Of a stretch of 64,000 nt of DNA, positions 1 through 8,370 are shown one piece after another. Position 1 is the first letter of the stretch. Each line of letters opens with the position of its first letter. Both the position numbers and the translations under genes were made by a program. The notes under the pieces are model-generated. The model searched no databases and was not told where the DNA came from. It saw only the letters and a list, made by a program, of their open reading frames with translations. The stretch lies in assembly GCA_028707695.1 (NCBI GenBank), contig JAQWAL010000005.1, positions 1 through 64,000 of the forward strand. Direction: 5' to 3'. Source of the DNA: Bacteroidales bacterium (GTDB lineage Bacteria; Bacteroidota; Bacteroidia; Bacteroidales; UBA932).

Positions 1-85
1 CATAGCAATGCCTGCAACCTTCACTGAATTTGTGGCAACCATGCCACAAATTCCATATAAATGATTTCTGTTCCTGCTCTTCCAT
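1..85 (-). CDS. DUF5131 / phage Gp37-Gp68-like protein, N-terminal fragment
   Basis: This gene is cut by the left edge, so only 28 N-terminal codons are visible. Reading the minus strand from the ATG at 85 gives MEEQEQKSFIWNLWHGC followed by HKFSEGCRHCY. The WN.WHGC.K.S.GC..CY signature is typical of the DUF5131 (Gp37/Gp68) family, whose cysteine cluster resembles a radical-SAM-type iron-sulfur site; its biochemical role is not established. A good Bacteroidetes promoter (TTTG-N17-TATATTTG) ends five bases before this ATG, which supports both the strand and the start. The plus-strand reading frames here have no such support. The assignment rests on a short but very characteristic motif. Confidence 0.72.
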   Translation of the reverse strand, partial: MEEQEQKSFIWNLWHGCHKFSEGCRHCY

Positions 86-90
86 AGTCA

Positions 91-119
91 CAAATATAAT
101 CCATTGAAAACTTTTCAAA
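91..119 (-). promoter_or_regulatory. Bacteroidetes-type promoter of the DUF5131-like gene
   Basis: On the minus strand a -33 TTTG (119-116) is followed after 17 bases by a -7 TATATTTG (98-91), matching the Bacteroidetes sigma-ABfr consensus TTTG-N17-23-TAnnTTTG. Only five bases separate the -7 box from the ATG at 85, so the transcript would be leaderless or nearly so. Confidence 0.65.
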
Positions 120-285
120 AAAATTGATACAAAAAAATACTGATCCCGTTTCTTTGGCTTGCAATTTGCATATTGCTGGGTGACAACAAAAAATTTTGAA
201 ATTCGCAACCAAATAGCCCCAATTATTGTTGATTTTTAAAGTGAAAAATAAAAATATTACAATTATTTATAACTTTTTTATAAAA

Positions 286-705
286 ATGGATAAAAAAACA
301 ATAGTCACAGGAGTAATAGGAGCCGATGTTCACGCTGTCGGCAACAAAATTTTGGCCTATGCACTTGAACAAGCCGGTTTCAAAGTTGTAAACCTTGGGG
401 TTATGGTATCGCAGGAAGAGTTCATAGAGGCTGCTATCGAAACCAAAGCAGATGCAATCCTTGTTTCTTCTCTTTACGGTCATGGAGAAATTGATTGTAA
501 CGGACTTAGGGAAAAGTGCGACGAAGCAGGTCTCAAAGGAATCCCCCTTTTGGCGGGAGGCAATCTTGTAGTAGGTAAACAAGACTTTGATCAGGTTAGC
601 AAAAGATTCAAAGAGATGGGCTTTACAAAAGTTTACCCTCCCGGAACTCAGCCCGAAACAACAATTGACGAACTTTACCAAATGTTGGGTATAAAACAAC
701 AATAA
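286..705 (+). CDS. glmS: glutamate mutase (methylaspartate mutase) sigma subunit
   Basis: Small B12-binding subunit of glutamate mutase, which with the epsilon subunit converts L-glutamate to L-threo-3-methylaspartate by a radical carbon-skeleton rearrangement in the cytoplasm. The 139-residue product has the DxHxxG cobalamin motif (DVHAVG, near residue 14), with the histidine that replaces dimethylbenzimidazole as lower cobalt ligand, then SLYGHGE and [10 protein letters not shown], which line the nucleotide-tail pocket. A longer in-frame start at 226 adds 20 low-complexity residues and is rejected: the family starts right before the first beta strand, so MDKKTIVTG at 286 fits. It is the first gene of the operon, and its stop overlaps the glmL start (TAATG at 703-707). 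No cobalamin riboswitch elements were recognised upstream. Confidence 0.97.
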   Translation: MDKKTIVTGVIGADVHAVGNKILAYALEQAGFKVVNLGVMVSQEEFIEAAIETKADAILVSSLYGHGEIDCNGLREKCDEAGLKGIPLLAGGNLVVGKQDFDQVSKRFKEMGFTKVYPPGTQPETTIDELYQMLGIKQQ

Positions 706-2090
706 TGAAATTTCTGACCGCAGACATAGGTAGTACCTACACCAAACTTGCCGCAATAGATTCGGCAACAAGGGAGATACTGGCCACTTCTGCGTCTTTC
801 ACAACCATCTCCACCGATGTCACCAAAGGCTTTTACAATGCACTGGAGATCCTGGAAAACAAGATTGGCAAATTTGACTACGATAAACTACTCTGTTGCA
901 GCAGTGCCGCCGGTGGTCTAAAAATGGTTGCCCTTGGTTTGGTACCATCTTTAACCGCCAAAGCAGCCAAAATGGCTGCATCAAGTGCAGGAGCAAAAGT
1001 TGTCAAAACCTATTCCTTTGAAATCAGCAATGCCGAGGCTAAGGAGATTGAAGAGATATCACCCGACCTTGTTCTGTTGTGCGGTGGTACAGATGGTGGC
1101 AACAAAGAGATTATTATTGCCAATGCACAAAAACTATCGACAATAAAGGGGACCTTTTCAATTATTGTGGCAGGCAATAAAAGCGCAGAGGATCAGATAG
1201 CCCAGATTCTCCGGGAGTCGGACAAACACTGGACCATCACCCAAAATGTAATGCCTGAGTTCAATAAACTCAACATAGAGCCCGCCAAGGAGTGTATCCG
1301 TGAACTCTTTATTGAAAGGATTATCGAGGCAAAAGGACTTACAACTATCAGCAAGATGTGCACCGGAGATGTGATACCCACACCACTGGCCGTAATGCAG
1401 GGTTGCAGCCTGCTCAGCATAGGAACCGAGGAACAGGAAGGTGTTGGCGAACTCATAGCCGTGGACCTGGGTGGAGCCACAACCGACGTCTACTCAATGA
1501 CCGAAGGCACCCCTTCCAGGGATGATATTGTATTTCGCGGGCTTCCCGAACCTTTTGCAAAAAGAAGTGTCGAGGGTGACCTTGGAATGAGGTATAGTCT
1601 CAAATTCCTTGCCCACGAGTGTACCCACAAATGGATTGCTGCAGATGCAGGCGAAAGTGAGGAGTTGGTAAAAGAATGGATAAAAACATGTTGTGCCCAG
1701 CCCGACACAATAGCCCCACATGGAAGCCCCCAGCAACGGATAGAAGAGGCATTGGCAAAAGGTGCAGTAAAAACAGCACTGGAGAGACACTGTGGATATA
1801 TCGAACCGGTTTACACTCCAATGGGGCAAATGTACACCATCAACGGAAAAGACCTCACCAATGTGCCTCTTGCAATCGGGATTGGCGGGGCAATAATAAA
1901 CAACCCCAATCCGAACAAGATCATGGAAGGGGTAAAAGCAGGCAGAGGAGATTTGAATTACGCCAAGCCAAAAGAGCCTGTTGTAAAAACCGATTCAAGC
2001 TACATACTTGCGTCCATGGGGCTGCTCTCTGCATTCGATCCGGAGACCGCCCTGGCAATAATGAAAAAAGAGATATTCAATAAAATTTAA
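705..2090 (+). CDS. glmL: glutamate mutase reactivating/accessory ATPase MutL family
   Basis: Accessory protein encoded between the two glutamate mutase subunits, thought to reactivate the mutase by exchanging damaged cobalamin. The 461-residue protein shows the ASKHA (actin/hexokinase/Hsp70) ATPase fold: phosphate-1 motif DIGSTYTK (residues 7-14) and phosphate-2 motif VDLGGATTDVYS (about 252-263), plus LLCGGTDGG near residue 125. Length agrees with MutL/GlmL homologues. Its ATG shares one base with the glmS stop codon, so the two are probably translationally coupled; glmE starts 12 bases after its stop. The assignment is very secure from the motifs and gene order, whereas the reactivase mechanism is family knowledge. 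Confidence 0.95.
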   Translation: MKFLTADIGSTYTKLAAIDSATREILATSASFTTISTDVTKGFYNALEILENKIGKFDYDKLLCCSSAAGGLKMVALGLVPSLTAKAAKMAASSAGAKVVKTYSFEISNAEAKEIEEISPDLVLLCGGTDGGNKEIIIANAQKLSTIKGTFSIIVAGNKSAEDQIAQILRESDKHWTITQNVMPEFNKLNIEPAKECIRELFIERIIEAKGLTTISKMCTGDVIPTPLAVMQGCSLLSIGTEEQEGVGELIAVDLGGATTDVYSMTEGTPSRDDIVFRGLPEPFAKRSVEGDLGMRYSLKFLAHECTHKWIAADAGESEELVKEWIKTCCAQPDTIAPHGSPQQRIEEALAKGAVKTALERHCGYIEPVYTPMGQMYTINGKDLTNVPLAIGIGGAIINNPNPNKIMEGVKAGRGDLNYAKPKEPVVKTDSSYILASMGLLSAFDPETALAIMKKEIFNKI

Positions 2091-2102
2091 CATTTCTGTA
2101 TA

Positions 2103-3566
2103 ATGGAAATTAAAAACAAAAAGTTGACCGACCACCAGTTCTTTGCAGAACGCAAAGAGATCCTGGAACACTGGCCCACTGGCAAAGGAGTTGATTTTGC
2201 CGAATCAGTGGAATACCAAAAATCCATCCCACAAGAAAAAAGATTTGGAACAAAACTGGCAAAGGCAAAAGAGGAAAATATCACCCTTATCCAACCTCGG
2301 GCAGGTGTTGCTCTCTACCAAGAGCACATCAAGCTATTGCAATACCTTGAAAACGAAGGAGAAGCCGATCTGCTTCCCACAACTGTAGATAGTTACACCC
2401 GACTTAACAGATATACAGAAGCCCAGACAGGGATAGACAAAAGCAAGGAGAGCGGCAGGTCCATGCTCAACGGATTCCCTATTGTCAACTATGGAGTAGA
2501 GATTTGCCGTACAGTTACATCGGCCCTCAAAAGTCCGGTACAGGTAAGGCACGGCACACCTGACGCAAGGCTTTTGACAGAAATTTCAATTGCCGGAGGA
2601 TTCACCTCATACGAAGGCGGCGGAATCTCATATAACATACCCTATTCAAAGAACCACTCACTGGAAAAAACAATATCACACTGGCAATATGCAGACAGAC
2701 TGATTGGTATGTACGAAGAGGCAGGTGTTTCCATCAACCGCGAACCATTCGGTCCACTGACCGGAACATTGGTGCCACCCTCCATTTCCAATTCAGTGGC
2801 AGTTATAGAAGCCATACTTGCAGCCACACAGGGAGTCAAAGATATCACAGTAGGATACGGACAATGCGGCAACCTGATCCAGGATGTTGCAGCAATCCGC
2901 TCCCTGAACATCCTCACAAGGGAGTACCTGGACAAATTCGGATTCAACGATGTCAGGATAACCACAGTGTTCCATCAATGGATGGGAGGTTTCCCGCAGG
3001 ACGAATCCAAATCATTCGGAGTTATTTCATGGGGAGCAGCAGCAGCTGTACTGGCCAAAGCCACCAAAGTAATTGTTAAGACCCCGCACGAAGCAATGGG
3101 GGTTCCCACCAAAGAGGCCAATGCGGCAGGACTAAGGGCTACAAAACAGCTCACATCAATGCTAAAAGACCAGAGCTTCACCGATATACCGGCTGTAATT
3201 GCAGAGGCCAACATAATTATGCAAGAGATGAAATGCATACTTGACAAAGTAGAAGAGCTTGGCAAAGGCGATTACGCAATCGGCACCATTGCAGCTTTCC
3301 AGGCTGGAATCATAGACATCCCTTTTGCCCCAAGTCGCTACAATGCAGGCAAGGTTATGCCTGCAAGGGACAATACCGGAGCAGTCAGGTTCCTGGAAGT
3401 AGCCAACCTTCCTTTCACACCCGACCTTTTGAAATTCCACAGGGAAAAGCTGGAAGAAAGGGCCCGTTACGAAAAACGTCCGGTAAGCTTCCAGATGGTA
3501 ATCGACGACGTATATGCAATCGGCAAAGGTTTCCTGGTAGGAAGGCCAAATAGAGTTAACAGTTAA
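2103..3566 (+). CDS. glmE: glutamate mutase epsilon (catalytic) subunit
   Basis: Catalytic TIM-barrel subunit of adenosylcobalamin-dependent glutamate mutase; it binds glutamate and pairs with GlmS to hold the cofactor. The 487-residue length matches the family (about 480-485). Recognisable segments include [11 protein letters not shown] (about 148-158), the glycine-rich [17 protein letters not shown] (about 173-189), [15 protein letters not shown] and [14 protein letters not shown]. The arrangement glmS-glmL-glmE with the lyase next is the standard methylaspartate-pathway order. The start at 2103 follows the glmL stop by 12 bases. There is no sign of degradation: no internal stop, and all conserved blocks are present. 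Confidence 0.97.
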   Translation: MEIKNKKLTDHQFFAERKEILEHWPTGKGVDFAESVEYQKSIPQEKRFGTKLAKAKEENITLIQPRAGVALYQEHIKLLQYLENEGEADLLPTTVDSYTRLNRYTEAQTGIDKSKESGRSMLNGFPIVNYGVEICRTVTSALKSPVQVRHGTPDARLLTEISIAGGFTSYEGGGISYNIPYSKNHSLEKTISHWQYADRLIGMYEEAGVSINREPFGPLTGTLVPPSISNSVAVIEAILAATQGVKDITVGYGQCGNLIQDVAAIRSLNILTREYLDKFGFNDVRITTVFHQWMGGFPQDESKSFGVISWGAAAAVLAKATKVIVKTPHEAMGVPTKEANAAGLRATKQLTSMLKDQSFTDIPAVIAEANIIMQEMKCILDKVEELGKGDYAIGTIAAFQAGIIDIPFAPSRYNAGKVMPARDNTGAVRFLEVANLPFTPDLLKFHREKLEERARYEKRPVSFQMVIDDVYAIGKGFLVGRPNRVNS

Positions 3567-3578
3567 ACAACTGAAGCA

Positions 3579-4823
3579 ATGAAGATAAAAAAAGTAATCT
3601 GCTCGTCAGGAAAAACAGGTTTTTTCTTTGACGACCAAAAAGCAATCAAGGCAGGAGCCCATAACGAAGGAGCCTTTTACAAAGGGAGCCCTGCCACTCC
3701 CGGTTTCACATCTGTCAGGCAAGCCGGCGAGAGTATCTCCGTGATGTTTATCCTGGAAAACGGTGCAATAGCCCATGGTGACTGTGCAGCGGTACAATAC
3801 TCGGGTGCTGGAGGAAGGGACCCTCTGTTCCTGGCTCAGGATTTTATCCCGGTTATTGAAAAGCACATAGCTCCCCTGTACGTTGGAAAGGAGATAACCT
3901 CATTCCGTGAACTTGCAGACATTGTAGACAAAGGAATCAACCCACAAACCGGCAAGGTATACCACACAGCCATCCGGTATGGCGTAACACAGGCCTGCCT
4001 GGATGCAGTTGCCAAGAGCAAATCCAAACTTATGGCACAAGTGATTGCAGAGGAATATGGAACTTCTGTCTCGCAAAAAATGGTCCCTATCTTCACACAA
4101 TCGGGAGATGAGCGTTACACCAATGCAGATAAAATGATTATGAAAGCCGTTGAGGTACTCCCACATGCGCTCTTCAACCATGTAGAGGGCAAAGTAGGGC
4201 TCAAAGGCGAAAAGATAGAAGCATACATAGAGTGGCTCCGCAACAGGATTGAGACTCTAAAACCATTCGAAAGTTACAAGCCGGCAATCCATATAGATGT
4301 TTACGGAACACTTGGTATTGTATTTGACAACGATTTCGAAAAGATTGCATCATATGTTGCCAACCTCGGGAAAATTGCAGCCCCTTATGATCTAAGGGTT
4401 GAGGGCCCTGTAGATATGGGTGAAAAAGATGCCCAAATTAAAGCACTAAAGAGCATTCGGGAATTAGTTGAAGCCAAAGGATCTGATGTACAGATTGTGG
4501 CTGACGAATGGTGCAACACACTCGAAGATATCAAGGATTTTACCGAACATAAGGCAGGCCATATGGCACAAATCAAAACTCCCGACCTGGGAGGCATCAA
4601 CAACTCAATCGAGGCGGTCATTTACTGCAAAGAGAGGGGAATGGGAGCCTACCTTGGCGGAACCTGCAATGAAACCAACCGCTCTGCAGAGGTTTGCGCA
4701 CATGTGGCAATGGCAACATCTCCTGTGCAATACCTTGGCAAACCCGGAATGGGCGTAGACGAAGGGTACATGATTGTCTACAACGAAATGAACAGGATCC
4801 TTGCTCTCAAGGATGTTTTATAA
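3579..4823 (+). CDS. mal: methylaspartate ammonia-lyase
   Basis: Enolase-superfamily lyase that removes ammonia from (2S,3S)-3-methylaspartate to give mesaconate, the second step of the pathway. The 414 residues match the usual 413. Expected active-site elements are visible: the histidine of FNHVEGKVG (residue 201), metal ligands in IHIDVYGTLG, RVEGPVDMG and VADEWCNTLED, and the general-base lysine in QIKTPDLGG (residue 333). The C-terminal GTCNETNRSAEV block, conserved in MAL, is present. The gene sits 12 bases after glmE and 18 bases before the AtuA-like gene, inside one transcript. Confidence 0.97.
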   Translation: MKIKKVICSSGKTGFFFDDQKAIKAGAHNEGAFYKGSPATPGFTSVRQAGESISVMFILENGAIAHGDCAAVQYSGAGGRDPLFLAQDFIPVIEKHIAPLYVGKEITSFRELADIVDKGINPQTGKVYHTAIRYGVTQACLDAVAKSKSKLMAQVIAEEYGTSVSQKMVPIFTQSGDERYTNADKMIMKAVEVLPHALFNHVEGKVGLKGEKIEAYIEWLRNRIETLKPFESYKPAIHIDVYGTLGIVFDNDFEKIASYVANLGKIAAPYDLRVEGPVDMGEKDAQIKALKSIRELVEAKGSDVQIVADEWCNTLEDIKDFTEHKAGHMAQIKTPDLGGINNSIEAVIYCKERGMGAYLGGTCNETNRSAEVCAHVAMATSPVQYLGKPGMGVDEGYMIVYNEMNRILALKDVL

Positions 4824-4841
4824 CTTTACAAAAAAGAGATT

Positions 4842-6212
4842 ATGGAAGAAATCAGAATATTATCACCCACAGCTATCCTTGGTTACGGATTCCCTATGGA
4901 ATCCTTTACCGAAGGGATGAAAAGGAAACCACATGTGATAGCAGTAGATGCCGGTTCAACCGATCCGGGCCCTTACTACCTTGGTGTAGGCAAGTCATTT
5001 ACAGACAGGAACTCTGTCAAAAGGGACCTGGAGATCATGATACCGGCAGCCATCGAGGCTGGTATACCGGTGATTATCGGCACAGCAGGAGGAAGTGGCG
5101 GACACCCCCACGTTGCACTCACATTGGATATTGTAAAGGAAATCGCCAAAGAAAAAAGCCTCTCTTTCAAACTGGCAGTAATTGAATCCGAACTTGACAA
5201 AGAGCTCATCAAGCAAAACCTTAGGGAAGGGAACATTGAACCCCTTTTCCCTGCAAAACAAATCACCGAGTCCGATGTTGATGAATCTGTAAGGATTGTT
5301 GCCCAAATGGGCGAAGAACCATTTATCAACGCTCTTGAGAACGGTGCTAATGTGATTCTCGCAGGGCGTTCATACGACCCGTCGGTGTTCTCTGCATTAG
5401 CCATCAAAGAGGGATTTGACAAAGGACTTGCCATCCACCTTGGCAAAATCCTTGAATGTGCAGCCATTGCTGCCCTTCCGGGGAGTGGCAGCGACTGCAT
5501 GTTCGGTTACCTGCGCAAAGAGAGTTTTGTTCTTGAGCCACTATCCCCACTGCGTAAATGCACAACCCTGTCGGTTGCTGCCCATACCTTGTACGAAAAG
5601 ACAAACCCTTATATATTGCCTGGTCCCGGAGGGGCAATCAATCTGCACGAAAGCAAATTCACCCAAATCAGCGACAATATGGTAGAGGTAAGCGGCAGCA
5701 AATTTGTCCCGACCGAACAATATTTTGTAAAACTCGAAGGTGTTAAAAAAGTTGGTTACAGAACGATATCGTGTGCAGCGGTAAAAGACCCGGTCATGAT
5801 ATCCAAGATAGACTCAATTACCCAAAGTGTGAAAGAGAGGGTAATCAATAATTTTGAAAACTATGGTATAAAGGACTTTTTCCTGGATTTCAAGATCTAC
5901 GGGAAAAACGGGGTAATGGCAATGTTTGACAACCTGGAAGAGAAAGTGGCACACGAACTTCTGATAATCATTGAGGCAGTAGCCGATACTCAAGAGCATG
6001 CAGACACAATCTGCGGATTTGCACGCAGCACCATGCTGCACTTTGGTTATGAAGGCAGGATTTCCACTGCCGGCAACCTGGCCTTCCCGTTCTCCCCTTC
6101 GGATTGCAAAGTCGGAGAGGTTTTCGAATTCAATGTTTACCACTTGATGAAAGTAGAGGATCCGGCAGGAATGTTTCCTGTCCAATACATTACATTTGAC
6201 AAAGGAAATTAA
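4842..6212 (+). CDS. acyclic terpene utilization AtuA-like (DUF1446) protein
   Basis: A 456-residue cytoplasmic protein of the AtuA/DUF1446 family. Recognisable family blocks are the N-terminal VIAVDAGSTDPGPYYLGVG (about 31-49), IIGTAGGSGGHPH (about 78-90), LAGRSYDPSVFSAL, KILECAAIAALPGSG and PGPGGAINLHESKF. AtuA itself is genetically linked to citronellol/geraniol degradation in Pseudomonas, but the molecular activity is unclear and a terpene role is not implied here. The gene lies between methylaspartase and mesaconase and is followed 15 bases later by DUF4387, a frequent partner. I infer a role in handling a branched dicarboxylate such as mesaconate or citramalate, or an accessory role for the pathway enzymes. 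The function is unproven. Confidence 0.85.
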   Translation: MEEIRILSPTAILGYGFPMESFTEGMKRKPHVIAVDAGSTDPGPYYLGVGKSFTDRNSVKRDLEIMIPAAIEAGIPVIIGTAGGSGGHPHVALTLDIVKEIAKEKSLSFKLAVIESELDKELIKQNLREGNIEPLFPAKQITESDVDESVRIVAQMGEEPFINALENGANVILAGRSYDPSVFSALAIKEGFDKGLAIHLGKILECAAIAALPGSGSDCMFGYLRKESFVLEPLSPLRKCTTLSVAAHTLYEKTNPYILPGPGGAINLHESKFTQISDNMVEVSGSKFVPTEQYFVKLEGVKKVGYRTISCAAVKDPVMISKIDSITQSVKERVINNFENYGIKDFFLDFKIYGKNGVMAMFDNLEEKVAHELLIIIEAVADTQEHADTICGFARSTMLHFGYEGRISTAGNLAFPFSPSDCKVGEVFEFNVYHLMKVEDPAGMFPVQYITFDKGN

Positions 6213-6227
6213 ATTGGAGAACAGATT

Positions 6228-6545
6228 ATGAAACACAAACTTATAGATATTGCCTCTGTAATAAGAAGCAAAAACTCAGGCCCTTACGAACTTACCTTCG
6301 ATATCATATTCAAAGATTTTGAAACCTACCAAAAGGTGAAGCAAGCCCATTCCATCAACGAAACCAATTTTGCCCCATTGTACAAGATATCAAATGAAAG
6401 CATAATCAGCTTGGTCTATTTTGACCCGGCAAAAGCAGTGAAGATCACTATTGTAAGGCCACTTACCTCAGGTGCCCTTGGGGAAACTGATGTTTACGGA
6501 GCACAACAACACGCTCCGCTGATGGCAATGGAAATAGAATTCTAA
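6228..6545 (+). CDS. DUF4387 family protein
   Basis: Small 105-residue protein of unknown function. The family pattern is clear: IRSKNSGPYELTFDIIF near the N-terminus, LYKISNESIISLVYFDPA in the middle, VRPLTSGALGETDVYGAQQHAPL near the C-terminus described here as TSGALGETDVYG followed by AQQHAPL. DUF4387 proteins usually accompany AtuA/DUF1446 proteins as separate genes or fusions, so the two probably form a complex. There is no signal peptide or membrane segment. Gap to the upstream gene is 15 bases. The reaction catalysed by the pair is not known to me. Confidence 0.88.
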   Translation: MKHKLIDIASVIRSKNSGPYELTFDIIFKDFETYQKVKQAHSINETNFAPLYKISNESIISLVYFDPAKAVKITIVRPLTSGALGETDVYGAQQHAPLMAMEIEF

Positions 6546-6575
6546 TACCAACACGTAACCATAAAACATATCCAT

Positions 6576-7514
6576 ATGAGAAACCTGATCCAAGAGTACT
6601 CCGTCTCTTCCCAATACTTTGCCCCCAGGGGCAAAGAGAGGCTCATGTTTCTGGGGGAACAGATAACCCAGAGACATTTGAACTACAACGACAGGCTCAT
6701 TGGAATTGTAGGGGATTCCGGCTCAGGCAAATCTTCCCTGATAAAGGGAATGTTTCCCGGGCTGGAACTTTCCAATGACGATGATGTTCTCAATCCACGG
6801 AAAATAATGCAGGTAAGGGATCTTACCGAAGATTTGAGGGATGCAGCATCCTACCACATAGACATGAGGTTCCAGACAGCATTTACCCAAATGTTCGAAA
6901 TAGTCGACTTTGTACAAAGCCTGCTGGCACGCAAACGCAGGGTAATAGTGGAACATTTCGATCTGCTTTACCCCGCACTAGGTAAAAATGCCGACATCAT
7001 CGTAGGGATTGGAGAAGAGATTATTGTCACAAGACCAAGCATCTTTGGGCCACAGCCTTGCAGTATTTTTGAAATCGTGCACAAATCGCTTAAATACAGG
7101 AAAATGGCTCATACCGTAGAAGATATAACCATGGAAATCCTGGAAGATGATTTTGGAATCGGGAAAAAACACTACTTTAGTTCTGACATCCGCAAAGGAT
7201 TCGTACTTAAATTTTTCCAGCATTACGACTTGAATTTGGAGTTACTTGAGCGGAAAATACTTGAGAAGATTTCCAAAAACCTCCCGGTCTCTTACCACGA
7301 CGAAGACCACATCACAATAGGCGACAAAATCATTGAGTGTGACGGCCCAAGGCTTCATGTGAGCAACACATCGGAAATTATCAGTTTTTCACTTGTGAAA
7401 AGATTTGTCCACGATCCAAAAAGCAATACTTGGTGCATGGTAGGTCTTATCGAGAATAATTCAGAAGAATTGGCAAACCGGAACACACTCTATTTTTTAA
7501 AGAGAAAAGATTAA
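6576..7514 (+). CDS. P-loop ATPase with AlaRS second-additional-domain (SAD)-like C-terminus
   Basis: A 312-residue protein in two parts. The N-terminal half carries a Walker A motif, GDSGSGKSS (residues 46-54, Lys52), soon after the start. The middle contains EHFDLLYPAL and ADIIVGIGEEIIVTRPSIFG. The C-terminal part has YHDEDH (HxxxH, His241 and His245), then IIECDGPRLHVSNTSEI (Cys255, His261), which resembles the zinc-site and tail of the SAD domain of alanyl-tRNA synthetase (CGGTHV..TGEI). Proteins annotated as alanine-tRNA-synthetase second additional domain proteins occur in methylaspartate gene clusters. Here the Cys-to-His spacing is five residues rather than three. Its gene ends one base before the mesaconase alpha gene, implying tight coupling. 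The role is unknown. Confidence 0.75.
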   Translation: MRNLIQEYSVSSQYFAPRGKERLMFLGEQITQRHLNYNDRLIGIVGDSGSGKSSLIKGMFPGLELSNDDDVLNPRKIMQVRDLTEDLRDAASYHIDMRFQTAFTQMFEIVDFVQSLLARKRRVIVEHFDLLYPALGKNADIIVGIGEEIIVTRPSIFGPQPCSIFEIVHKSLKYRKMAHTVEDITMEILEDDFGIGKKHYFSSDIRKGFVLKFFQHYDLNLELLERKILEKISKNLPVSYHDEDHITIGDKIIECDGPRLHVSNTSEIISFSLVKRFVHDPKSNTWCMVGLIENNSEELANRNTLYFLKRKD

Positions 7515-7515
7515 A

Positions 7516-8358
7516 ATGAGAATAGTACAAACAGATAAAATAACAGGACTGGTACAAAACCTGTGCATAGATGCCAACTGCATCATTGGGGATGATATCA
7601 TGCAAAGTTTCTCCAAATGTGCATCTTGTGAAAAGTCGGCACTAGGCAAAGAGATATTGACAACCTTGTCAAAAAACGCAGAGATTGCAAAAAGGGAGAT
7701 GAGCCCCATATGCCAGGATACCGGAATGACCGTTGTCTTTGTAACAATAGGACAGGATGTAAGGATAGAGGGAGGGTTTCTCGAAGATGCAATCAACGAA
7801 GGTGTCAGGAGAGGATATGAAAAGGGATACCTTAGGAAATCCGTTGTAAAGGATCCCTTTGACAGGGTCAACACCAAAGACAACACACCGGCGGTTGTCC
7901 ATTACCAAATTGTCCCTGGTGACGTGTTCCATATTACGGTTGCCCCAAAAGGTTTTGGAAGTGAAAACATGAGCAGGCTCAAAATGTTAAAGCCAAGTCA
8001 AGGTTTGGATGGTGTTAAGGATTTTGTGCTTGAAACCATATTTGAGGCCGGTGCAAACCCTTGTCCTCCAATTATTGTGGGAATAGGAGTTGGAGGAACA
8101 ATGGAAAAAAGTGCATACCTGAGCAAAAAAGCACTCCTGCGTCCTGTTGGTACACCCAACCCAGACAAAGCATTGGATATTATAGAAAAAGAGCTACTCC
8201 AAAAAATCAATAAATTGGGCATAGGACCTGCTGGTTTTGGAGGGAGTACCACCGCTTTAGCAGTTAACATGCTAACCTACCCTACCCATATTGCAGGACT
8301 GCCTGTATCGGTAAATATTGGATGTCATGCTACCAGACATGCCGAGGGAGAACTATAA
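7516..8358 (+). CDS. class I fumarase-type hydratase alpha subunit, probable mesaconase
   Basis: Alpha (Fe-S) subunit of a two-subunit class I fumarate hydratase-like enzyme. Three cysteines expected to bind the [4Fe-4S] cluster are visible: SPICQDTG (Cys66), NPCPPIIVG (Cys183) and NIGCHATRH (Cys270); VGIGVGGTME and GPAGFGGSTTA are also family blocks. By sequence alone it could be fumarase, tartrate dehydratase or mesaconase. Placement directly after glutamate mutase and methylaspartase points to mesaconate hydration to (S)-citramalate. The beta subunit starts 12 bases downstream. The fold is certain; the substrate is inferred from context, and an additional fumarase activity is plausible. 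Confidence 0.92.
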   Translation: MRIVQTDKITGLVQNLCIDANCIIGDDIMQSFSKCASCEKSALGKEILTTLSKNAEIAKREMSPICQDTGMTVVFVTIGQDVRIEGGFLEDAINEGVRRGYEKGYLRKSVVKDPFDRVNTKDNTPAVVHYQIVPGDVFHITVAPKGFGSENMSRLKMLKPSQGLDGVKDFVLETIFEAGANPCPPIIVGIGVGGTMEKSAYLSKKALLRPVGTPNPDKALDIIEKELLQKINKLGIGPAGFGGSTTALAVNMLTYPTHIAGLPVSVNIGCHATRHAEGEL

Positions 8359-8370
8359 AAAACAACTATA

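Noticed and set aside
2..64. Plus-strand tail reading IAMPATFTEFVATMPQIPYK followed by a stop
   Set aside because: It is the complement of the DUF5131-like N-terminus, which has a clear family signature and promoter; the plus frame resembles nothing recognisable.
21..212. 63-residue minus-strand frame at the left edge
   Set aside because: Begins at a non-ATG codon, crosses the promoter of the DUF5131-like gene and has no family pattern.
120..285. Possible cobalamin riboswitch before the B12-dependent mutase operon
   Set aside because: The region is short and A/T-rich, and I found no B12-box-like or other conserved riboswitch core.
223..771. 182-residue minus-strand frame opposite glmS
   Set aside because: Antisense shadow of a certain gene; cysteine/phenylalanine-rich composition typical of reverse reading of A/T-rich coding DNA.
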